A stretch of 11,104 nucleotides of DNA. Source: Dunaliella salina (taxonomy: Eukaryota > Chlorophyta > Chlorophyceae > Chlamydomonadales > Dunaliellaceae). The stretch lies in contig MU069976.1 in the NCBI GenBank assembly GCA_002284615.2, positions 86,317-97,420 of the forward strand, given 5' to 3'. Made by a program: the position numbers and the translations under genes. The stretch's first letter is position 1, and the number at the start of each line of letters is the position of its first letter. Under the pieces are notes generated by a model. It saw only the letters and a list, made by a program, of their open reading frames with translations, was not told the DNA's origin and ran no database searches. This document shows positions 1 to 9,100 of this stretch, piece after piece.

Positions 1-49
<49 letters not shown>
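1..49. repeat. (CA)n microsatellite at window start
   Basis: Uninterrupted CA dinucleotides from base 1; the array is cut by the window edge. Confidence 0.97.
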
Positions 50-50
<1 letters not shown>

Positions 51-385
51 ATCAGTGATACCTTTCTTTCAATGGTGCTGTGCAGTACAACACCATCTGC
101 AGCCTGTCATATGTTGGAAGTGATGGCTCTGATGCTGAATGTTCATGCGCCACAACATTCTGGTCCCATAGAGCATACGGAAATGCTCCAGCTTCCATCG
201 AAAACTATACACATGCAACTAGCAAAAGATGCATCAAAGGGAAAGAAAAGTCTATGCAGGCCAGAGACCATGCATTAAGGGAGGGCCCCCTAACTAGCAA
301 GCTGGCAGGGGGTCTTCAACAAAACGCCCTCAAAACCTACACTAGACACAGCTAGCCTGGCATCAAAATGTTCTTGCTCCCAGAG
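50..385. other. No gene recognised
   Basis: No conserved coding content. Only the short tgcattaagg...aaaacgccc match to the SINE candidate (272-345) stands out. Confidence 0.5.
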
Positions 386-905
386 GATGATGCCTCTGCC
401 ATGTCATCGCCGACTGCGCGACTCAGCAATGGCGCCACCACCTAGTGATGATGCATTCAGCGATGGCGCACATCACCTAGTGGTGACGACTCTGGTATAT
501 CACTGCTACTTGCTGCACTCATGCATCCAGCTGTGGCGCACACTGCCTTGAAATGATGCATTTTGCGGTGGCGCATATCACCTAGCAATGATGCCTCTGC
601 CACATCACCATATCGATTGTTGCACGTGCCCTTTCAAAGACAGCGCACATCACCCAGTGATGATGCATGTAGCAGTGGCGAACAGCACCTAGCAATGATG
701 CCTCTGCCCCTTGCTGCACTCATGCATTCACCAGTGGCGCGTATCGCCCTCTGATGATGCATTTTGCGCTGGTGCGCATCACCTAGTAATGATGCCTCTG
801 CCATATCACAGCCACTTGCTGTACTCATGCAATCAGCAGTGGACATACCACCTTGTGATGATGTATTTTGCAATGGTGCACATCACCTTATAATGATGCT
901 CCATC
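386..905. repeat. Satellite-like tandem repeat, about 105-bp period, five units
   Basis: The core (g/a)atgatgcat...gcggtggcgcatatcaccta starts at about 447, 552, 659, 753 and 857 (spacings 105, 107, 94, 104). Each unit contains a second, related half, aatgatgcctctgccatatcacc, at 386, 589, 694 and 788, so the unit has a two-part higher-order structure. The copies are clearly diverged. Open frames on either strand here are repeat by-products. Confidence 0.8.
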
Positions 906-956
906 ACCAAATTTGAAATTTGAAATTTCTATGCTCCACCTCAAGGGTCGCGGAGC

Positions 957-1128
957 GTGCATTAAGGAAAGGACACTTCAGCCTGTACCAAAACGCCCCC
1001 ACCAATGAGACTCGGAGAAGACACCTCAGCCTAAACTGAAGCGCCCCCACCAGGATTCGAATCCGCAACCTCCTCCACTGCACTCCTGCTCGAGTGGCGC
1101 GACTGAGCTATGCCGGGTTCGCCACCAA
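957..1128 (-). repeat. tRNA-like sequence, probable tRNA-derived SINE
   Basis: The minus strand has an A-box-like TAGCTCAGTCG (1110-1100) and a B-box-like GGATTCGAATCC (1064-1053), 47 nt from the start of A to the G of GATTCGAATCC, close to a real tRNA gene. The T-stem and anticodon stem do not pair properly, so I do not call a functional tRNA. Downstream in that orientation is a 33-bp module (tggtgggggcg...gtgtc) present twice, at 1052-1020 and 1004-972 (48-bp spacing), suggesting a SINE body. No target-site duplication was identified. A fragment at 272-345 shares tgcattaagg and aaaacgccc with the 957-1000 part. Confidence 0.5.
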
Positions 1129-1224
1129 TTGTGGCCAAAGAAAGGTTTTTCAGACATTGCCCATCATGTAGTACTTGCCCTCATAGCATGATGCCTCAGC
1201 TTTTACCACCGCAAATGGCACAAG

Positions 1225-1475
1225 CACACCTAGCCATGGCATGTTTCACCAATTGCTTCAGCCTTCACCGATGGCACACACGCACCCAGCCACAGCATGT
1301 TCACCAATTGCTCCAGCCTTCTTCACAGGCACACAGCCATCCAGCCATGGCACGTTTCACCACTTGCTCCACCACAAGTGTGTGTGTCATTGGCAGTGGG
1401 CTTGACCTCGAAGACACCCTCCTCAATGGTCAACAAAGGTCACCAACTGTTCAGCCTTCACTGCCGGCGCACGTG
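1225..1475. repeat. Degenerate 55-bp tandem repeat in the 3' flank of IWS1
   Basis: The unit cagccatggcatgtttcacc aattgcttcagccttcaccg recurs with anchors near 1231, 1287 and 1342, and a partial one (tcaccaactgttcagccttcactg) near 1440. It lies directly after the IWS1 stop and may be part of the 3' UTR. Confidence 0.65.
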
Positions 1476-1502
1476 CGACCATTCAGGTATCACCACCAGC
1501 TT

Positions 1503-1618
1503 CTACAGGGTGATCCCTCTGCCGTCAGTGCTGGGTGCTGCTGCGCGTGCCGTGGTACCTTTCTGCCGCCTGAGCACCTCATTCATCTTCTTCTGGAAGC
1601 GGTTCTCGTCCTTCTTGC
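1503..1618 (-). CDS. IWS1: IWS1 last exon: basic C-terminus and stop
   Basis: The acceptor is ccccactctgcag at 1621-1619. The first GC completes a Gly codon, followed by 37 codons and TAG at 1505-1503. The peptide starts [18 protein letters not shown] and ends STDGRGITL. The pattern R-x-x-K-K/x-M-N and an ending of the form (E/D)G-R/N-G/K-hydrophobic is typical of the IWS1 C-terminus (plant proteins end ...VEGRGM..., human IWS1 EGNKMPL). A decayed copy of its first 40 bases lies about 101 bp upstream (1685-1730), so the exon carries the same junction-duplication signature as the others. The sequence after the stop is repetitive and no clear polyadenylation signal was found. Confidence 0.83.
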
Positions 1619-4600
1619 CTGCAGAGTGGGGTTTCATGCGTGTGTGCAGAGAGCAGATAGAGAGTGCATGCCAGCTGTCGTCTCGACTTTTTCCTGGAAG
1701 CAATTGCATCTTTCTTGCTTGCAGCTCAGGCACTTTATGCAAAGAACGAGAGTGCGCAACATCAGACGCGCATAGTAGAGGTAGTGCATGGCAGCTCTGT
1801 ATGTGAACACAGCTGGTTTGTATGCAAATGGCAGCTTTACATGCAGAAAATCATTGATCGATGTCTGCTTCATGTGCAAAAATGATGTCATTTTGCCATT
1901 TTGTCATTTGCAAAATGATGTCCTTTGATGTCCATTGGTTGATGCCAGCTTCATGTGCACAAATGCCCTCCAATTGGATCAGCCTTGCCATTGGGTCCTT
2001 AGGACAGACAGAGAAGACAGGCCGTTTCCATCCTTGGCGACGTCTTACGATGGGCACACCATTCCTATCCCCGCAAGCCTTTGTCTTGTCCAACAGCCCT
2101 TTGCTTTTAAAGCACAACTGCAGCAAGGGCTTTACATGCACAGAAGCTGCCAATGCTTGCGGGGTTGTAGCAATGAACACTGGAGCAACAACTAAAGTTG
2201 CACTACTTGCCAGGTGCTGTTGACAGGGTTGGGCTCATTCAGAAAAAAATTGACAGCTCTGCAACCACGCCTCGACCACGCACTCAAAAATTGATTGGCC
2301 TTACGGCTACATCCGTGCAGAAGCCTTGGTCCATATCCTCTGCTGTCTGGGATGTAACAGGTTACAAGCATGACAAAGATAAAATACTAGCGTGCATGCC
2401 ATCACTACTGCTCATTTTCATCACCACCAACATGAAACCACCATCGTCACATTTGTCACAATCATCATTGTTTTAGCCAGCAGGGCACCTGCCCTGAGGT
2501 TGCTAGCATTTCATATTCAAACACAAAGAGGCACTGCTCACCGCCGCCACCACCGCTGCCCCCTCCTTGTGCTGCTAGGGCTTGAAGCATGGGATCGTGC
2601 TGCGGCTCCACCACATAATCCAACTTAGATGCCTGCGGGGAAGCAATGGCAGAACCAACTCAAAATATGAAGTGTCTCAAGCATTTGAAGCTGGCAGCAA
2701 GCAGATCCAATTTGGATGCCTGCGGAGGAAAAATGGCAGGAATAACCCAAAATCTGAAGCATGAGCGGCAACAGTAGAGGGGCTCCACTAGCCCGAGTTT
2801 CGCTCTCAAACATGTCCTAGTCCTGTGTTTCTCCTCCCCAAGCCCCCCCCCCNCCCCCTCTTTTTCCTCGGCTTTCCGCCAGAAGGCAAGCGCCATAACA
2901 GAGTTAGGACAGTTATAAACGTTACGTTAGTATCGCTGTGACTGATCGCGATATCTCGTGACCGGGAACGCTCGTCTCCATGCTCGTCGGTTGCCGAACC
3001 ATCCTCTGCACAGTAGGAGTGGGTTGACAAGAATCCATGCAGTCTGAAAGGAAGTACAAGCGACAAGGAACTCACCACCCTCCTTTTCGCCCCCCATGCA
3101 ACCACACGGCGAAAAGGCATTGCCCGGGATGTAACGCAAGGCATTCGAAGGCCTTATATATTGATTGTTACACTTCCTCCGAGCGCACAGGAGACCGAGG
3201 CATATGCGGGGCACTGAAGAGGACAATGCACGCGCTCCGTCTCCTGTGCGCTCCGAGGAATGCGACCAGCACCATCCGCCACCAGACTCCACAGGCCTGT
3301 TTTCTCGAGGCTGGATTATTTCCTATGAAACCTTATGGGCATGCGCGGCCGATCTTGGCGCAGGTTTCCTTCAAAGTCCTTCCATCCGATTTGGTTGATT
3401 ACAGGACATTACAGTTTCCCTGATGGAAATGTTGGTGTTGTGCTTCCGCAGCACCATGTAGTTTTGCTTGGATGCATATGCGCAGAAAGGAACAGCAGAT
3501 AAGACAAAAATCGAAGGCAAGGTCAGCAAGGATTGTGTTGCAGCTGTACCAAATAATCCATCCCCGATGCCTGCAAAGCAACCAATGGCAGGGACAACCA
3601 GAAATTAAAACCAGCAAAAAAGGGGCAGCAGGAGATCAGGGTGCAGCTACGCCACGTAACCTAGTTGGATGCATTGAATTGCACAGAGTGCTCCAGCATG
3701 AGGTTTCATGAGTTGAACAGAGGCTGGGTGCCTCCCCAGTACTGCTCTTGACCTCTGATCTGGTTGAAGGATCAGAAATCAAAAGCAGTAGCATCAGGGA
3801 TCAACATGCAGCTGCACCATATGATCTAGCTTTGATGCATTGCATTGCACAAGTGATCCAGTATGAAGCTGCATGAGTGATCCAGCTTGGATGCCTGCGC
3901 AGTACTGCTTTCAATCCTTGACCTCATGAAACAACCAGAAATCCAAAACAGTCGACGGCACAAGATGCGGCTGCGCCTCGTGGCCTAACTCTGATGCATT
4001 GCATTGCACAAAGCGATCCAATACTCAGCGTTGCACAAAGTGATCTATCTTGGACGCCTGCACAGCTTCCGACGATGGGGTTGCAAACGCAAAACAAAAG
4101 CAGCACAAGGGCAGCAGAGCCTCAGGGTGCAGCTGCATCACATTACCTAGCTTGTAGGCAAGATTTATTTGATTGTGGATTTGATGTTATTGTCAGATTG
4201 AACAGTGAATTAGCATCTCATGATAAAGTGATTTACCAAGTAGGCATAGAGTTGCATAAAGTAATCCAGCTTGGACGCGTGCTCAGCAACCAAGGGCAAG
4301 GACAACCAGAGATCAAAAGCATAGCATAAGGGCAGCAGGGGATCAAGGTGCGGCTGCTCCTTATGATCTAGCTTGGATACACTCAGTGTGGCACAAAGTG
4401 ATCCGACAATGAGTTGCATGGAGTGGTGCCGGCGCAGCAACCAAGGGCAGGCACAACCACAGATCAAAAGCAGCAAAAGGGCATCCGGGGACCATCAAGC
4501 AGCTGCACCACATGGCTCAAACGCGTTGGAGCACACAAAGATATCCAGCACAAAAGTGCATTAATTTGTGCCTGAGCAGCAACCCAGGGCAGAAATAACC

Positions 4601-6031
4601 AGAAATCAAACAGTGCAACAGGGCAGGGGATCAGGCTTGCTGTGCCAAGAGCCTATGCCGACAGGCTGTGCCTGTGCCAACCAAGATGCTGTGCCAAGGC
4701 TTAGCAACATATGCTGCTACAACATATGCTGCTGCAACATATGCGGCAGCAACATATGCTGCGCCAAGGCTGTACCAACCAAGATGTTGAGCCAGCTGGC
4801 CGTGCCGAATATGATGCTGTGCCCAAGCCAACCAAGATGCTGTGCCAGCTGGCTGTGCCAACTGAGTCGCTGCGCCAGCTGGCAGTTCCAGAATGAGGCC
4901 TAAACAACAAGCTGCCCCCGGAGCCATGCCAGAAGGCTGTGCCGTTCGCTGTGACAAAAGCAAATCTAAGGGTGTGTAGTCTGTGAGACGCTTGTCAGAT
5001 TTCAAGAAATCAGACAAGGAGTACGAGCTGTATACAGATCCTGCACAAGTATGTTCGTAATCTGTGAGGGCAGCACCTTAGGCCACCATCACATGGCACA
5101 TGGCCTGGGCAAAGCCCTCCTTCAGGAGCGCCAGGCGTCGGTCACCCCTGCCCATCGTTGCAGGGGACATGGCAGGATCATAGCTTTCCTTCAGGTTTCA
5201 GGGTCGTCGCTGTCAGGATCAGACTGGGTGGATCAGGCTTTTGAGGAGTGTAAACGGTCAACCTAGTTTACTGCCATGTTGGAGTGGCAAACCCAGTCAT
5301 GTACACCTTCCTCGAAGTGCAAGGCTGCACATGGTGCCTTTCAATGGTAGGAAGGCTGGCCGCAGGCCGCACAGGTGGTGCAAGCATTTTTTTGGCTCTT
5401 TCTCTAACAGCCTAGGCTCCCTCTTGGCTGGGTCACAACAACAGCCAAGGACGTCATTGCCCCACACATAAAAATCCAAGGCTGTCACTGTCACCCAAAA
5501 AATCCAAAGGCTGTCTGTGTCTCGCAGCCTTGGCTCCAAAAAGCCCAGGCCGTCAGCAAAAGACAGCCCTAGCTTTTGTGGGCAACAGTGACTGCCTTGG
5601 CTTTTGTACGTGGCAGGGACAGCCTTGGCTATTTTTTGTAAGCGTAACAACCTTGGCTCTCTTCGTGAAAGCCTTGGCCTTTCTCTTTTTTGTGACCGTA
5701 ACAACCTTGGCACTTTTTGGTCACTCGCTGGGAGCTCCCTGAGAAATATAGCCCAGGGGATAAGGCAGCTCTGCGTGCCTGGACATATTCCTGTTCCTGT
5801 TTCTCTGATACCACCCCCACACGTGGGAAAATAACCTGGTTTTCCCTTTCAAGGTACCTCTCATACCTTCGCCCGCAACCTTTGCTTTCCCTCTCCCAAG
5901 GCAGCCCCAGCAATCTGTCTGCCTTTCTGAGATTCTATAGCGCGGAAGCCTGGGCACGCAATTTTCTTCAAACTTGGCTTGCCTAACTATGCCATGGCCC
6001 ATCCAGATACCCCTTTCCAAGCTCCCTCAGT

Positions 6032-6078
<47 letters not shown>

Positions 6079-6109
6079 GCGCGCGCAACATACACACATA
6101 CACACACGC

Positions 6110-6168
<59 letters not shown>

Positions 6169-9100
6169 GCGCGCGCGCAACACAGTTGTGCCCCTAGCCC
6201 CCCCTTGGAAACTGACCTACGTCACCATGCACACAAAAGGTGCATGCGCATGGCGCCCTGCGTGCTCTCCACTTGAAGCCCAGCTGCTTGTCCTCGGATT
6301 TTGATACAACAGCAACCTGTCTCGCCTGAGCTGCGTGCGCACCATTGCACTCCTTGTTGCTCCGATTGCTCAGCACCTCGAGAACAGCACAACTGCGCAT
6401 CCCACCGCAGCAGCACCACCCCGGAAGCGTTGATGCATGCCACCCAAAGCCTGGCTGCCCTTTACCTGCATCACAGCATCCTCTGCCATCAACAGTGTTC
6501 AACTGCGCAGCGCAACTCAGCTGCTCCACACCTGCGGTGTCGACGCATGCCACCTAAAGCCTGGCTGCCTTAGCTTGGCCTTAACCTGCATCACAGCATC
6601 CTCTGCCATGAATAGTGTTCAACTGCGCAGCGCAACCCAGCTGCTCCACACCTACGGTGTCGACACACGCCACCTAAAGCCTGGCTGCCCCAGCTTGGCC
6701 TTTACGTGCATCACAGCGTTCTCTGCCATCAACAGTGTTTGACTGCGCAGCACAACTCAGCTGCACTACACCTGCAGTGTCGACGCATGCCACCTAAAGC
6801 CTGGCTGCCCTAGCTTGGCTTTATTTTGCATTGCAGCTTCCGCTGTCATCAACAGTGTTTGAGACTGCGCAGCACCACCCTCCACTCCTGCTCCACACCT
6901 GAGGCCTGGACGCGTGCCATCTAAAGCCTGGCTGCCCCAGCTTGGCCTTGGCCCTCATGGCAGCTTCCTCCGCCTCTGCTTCCTCCTGCCTGCGCTGCTG
7001 CTCCAAGCCCTGCTGGCGCGCCTTCAGCAGGGCATGCTCTCGGGCACGCCTCTTCTCAGCCTCTGCATCTGGGTCAAAGAAAATGGGCCTGCGCGAAAAC
7101 AGGAGTGGGAGGTGCAGGCAGCTTGTCTGACTTGCTGGCGTGCCTTCAGCAGCGCAGCAGCGCATGCTCTTGGGCATGCCTCTTCTCAGCCTGTGCAACT
7201 GGTCAAAAGAGATGGGCTTCTGCAAATAGGGAGTGCAAGGTGCGGGCAAAGTGGTCTGTCGAGTGTGCATGCACACTTCATGCTGCTTTTTGACGTTCGC
7301 CTCTGGGTCGGAAAAGATGGGTCTGCATGGAAACAGGCAGTGGGAGGTGCAGGCAATTTGGACTGCCGAGTATGCATACAAGTTGTTGCTGCTTTTTGGA
7401 ATGCACATTGGGGCAGAAAGAAATGGGCCCCTGCACATACAAGCACTGGGATGTGGGGATACTTTGGTTTGTCGGGCATGCTTGCAAATGCACATGCTGC
7501 TCCCTGGCGCTTGCTTGGGCCAAAGAAGATTGGCCTACGCATGCACACAGGCAGTGGGAGGCGCGGGCGGTTTGGTCTGCGGAGTGTGCATGCACATGCA
7601 CACTTCCTGCTGCTTCATGGCGTGCGCATTGGGGCCAAAGGAGGTGGGCCTGCACAGAAAAGCATTGAGAGGGGTGCGCAGAGCTTTCCCGTTGGCTGTG
7701 CATGCACATGCTCATACCGGTTCTTGGCCTGCTCACCTGCGTCAATGGAGGTGGGACTGCACAGACAGCAGATCTGAGATGAGGATGTAATGCTTGATTG
7801 TCCATGTGTGCTTGCAAGTGCATACCCTGCTTCCCAGCCTGTGCATTTAGGACAATGAATGCGGGTCTGCACAGCCAGGAGATCATGGATGAGGATGCAG
7901 TGGTGTTTGACTGTAGGAGTATACTTGCAGCTGCACAGCACATTCCTTGGACTGCACATGGAACCCGTGTGCATCTGCAACACGTTGTGCACATGCACAA
8001 CTCTTTGGTACCTGCACATGGGAAGAGAGAATGGGCCTGTGTTAAAAAGTCATTCTTCTGTAAGTGAAAATAGTGCGCACTTAACATCTTGGCCGTTGAA
8101 TTTGTTGTGGCGGAGGTGAGCTTGTAAAGGAGCACAAGAGGAAAAGGGTTGTGGGGAACTATGTGGGCCTATGCTGTTGGGCTTTTGCTCCAGGCTTCAA
8201 TGCACAAGAGCACATTAGTGGGTAAGTTGGAGCTGATTCACAGTTTGTGCGCGCTGCTTGATGCACAAGTCTTGGCCCACAAAAATGCCTGGCATAAGCA
8301 GCATAAGGAAAGGGGGGGGAGAACAGCTTGCAGCTGCGGGACCCATGAACACATAACCAACATATTTTTTTATTTTGTTTGTTTGTCACCTCCCATACCC
8401 CCTCCCATGCGTTTTCCCCCCTCCCCTTTCCCCCTTCCCATGTTCACACCCCTCTCATTTGTCCCCTCAAGGTGTTCTGAGGTGTGCTACAGATCCTGCG
8501 TATCCCAGTCACTCCAAAGGTGTCCTGGCGATTGGTCCGGTCGACCATGGAGCAGAGTCACGGAGGACATCAAGGAGCACAACCAAGGTAAACACCAAAG
8601 AGCATGGTGGATGCCAACAACAGCATGAAGAAGCACATGCCTGACTCAAGAGGCCAAGTGGTGTAGGGTCTGATTCCAAGAAGTTGCAAATTGACACCAA
8701 AAAAGACCTTTCGGGGAAGTGCACGGTGCATCCCAGAAAAGCAAATGCCTCTGCCTCATGCCGGAGAGAATGGCCCCCACCAAGCTGCAGAAGTCTGCAG
8801 CACAAGTTTACCTGCAAGCTCAGGCTCATTTGCACAAAAACTGATTTGCAAACAAGCTGAGCCAGACACCACAGCGGAATCTGTGGGGACACGGAGTCAG
8901 GGAGCAAAAAATGCGCGCCTCACACATGCTGGGTTGCCCTTACCTACTTGAGAGCTGCATGAATTTGATGACCGACCTGAAGGTGATGGGGAACACAACC
9001 AGACCACGCGCATCATATGTCCCTGCTGTCCAGTGCTGCACCAGCTCAGTGGCAGCACGTCAGGCTAAGACATCTGTGAAGACAAAAAGACTGCCAGGAA

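Larger units (their letters stand above)
2800..3420. other. CpG-rich segment interrupting the exon-junction array; probable insertion
   Basis: Junction copies end near 2790 and resume near 3425; the DNA between shares nothing with them. It is richer in CpG (for example gatcgcgatatctcg at 2945) than the CpG-poor flanks. It holds a poly-C run with an unresolved base, a near-palindrome at 3138-3155, a TATATA at 3155-3160 and a long-armed hairpin at 3174-3260. I found no terminal inverted repeats, target duplication or recognisable protein, so the insert boundaries and nature are inference. Confidence 0.45.
2633..4640 (-). repeat. Long array of decayed copies of the intron/exon junction of IWS1 exon 2542-2632 (interrupted at about 2800-3420)
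   Basis: The minus-strand exon start GCATCTAAGTTGGATTATGT recurs in decayed form starting at about 2719, 3475, 3570, 3680, 3838, 3894, 3997, 4057, 4280 and 4375, with weaker copies near 4160 and 4500. Some keep the CAG acceptor (2719, 3570, 3894, 4057). Translations include [51 protein letters not shown] and [15 protein letters not shown] beside the true [16 protein letters not shown]. Between them runs a shared intron-derived spacer (plus strand gcaaccaagggcag, acaaccagaaatcaaaagcag, ggatcaaggtgcagctgc). Full periods are about 145-210 bp. Confidence 0.83.

Noticed and set aside
1040..1118. Functional tRNA gene on the minus strand
   Set aside because: A and B boxes are present, but the T-stem has about three of five pairs and no proper anticodon stem forms; kept only as a tRNA-like SINE candidate.
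2245..2340. Alternative penultimate IWS1 exon (a minus-strand frame containing DVAVRP)
   Set aside because: The phase did not fit the flanking exons and a stop follows at once; the exon at 2542-2632 fits phase, splice sites and conserved sequence exactly.
2806..3144. Minus-strand ORF of 112 codons with a TATA-like motif upstream
   Set aside because: It crosses the ambiguous base and poly-C run, has no recognisable domain, and lies in a probable insertion.
4631..5017. Minus-strand ORF of 128 codons
   Set aside because: Mostly the minisatellite at 4640-4890; no family resemblance and no supporting splice signals.
5320..5385. Another minus-strand frame with a VRP motif as an IWS1 exon
   Set aside because: No acceptor upstream and no similarity beyond three residues.
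5297..5713. Minus-strand ORF of 138 codons with repeated LLRLQK-like motifs
   Set aside because: The motifs are the translation of the ccaaggc repeat modules.
5974..6276. ORFs made of Thr/His or Val/Cys repeats
   Set aside because: They are translations of the CA/CG microsatellite.
6914..7777. Plus-strand ORF of 287 codons
   Set aside because: It is the antisense reading of the exon and of the junction array; composition follows the repeat and there is no recognisable domain.
7278..8135. Minus-strand ORF of 285 codons
   Set aside because: It runs through several decayed RPIF junction copies and intron ends. The peptide repeats with the array and does not continue any conserved IWS1 sequence.
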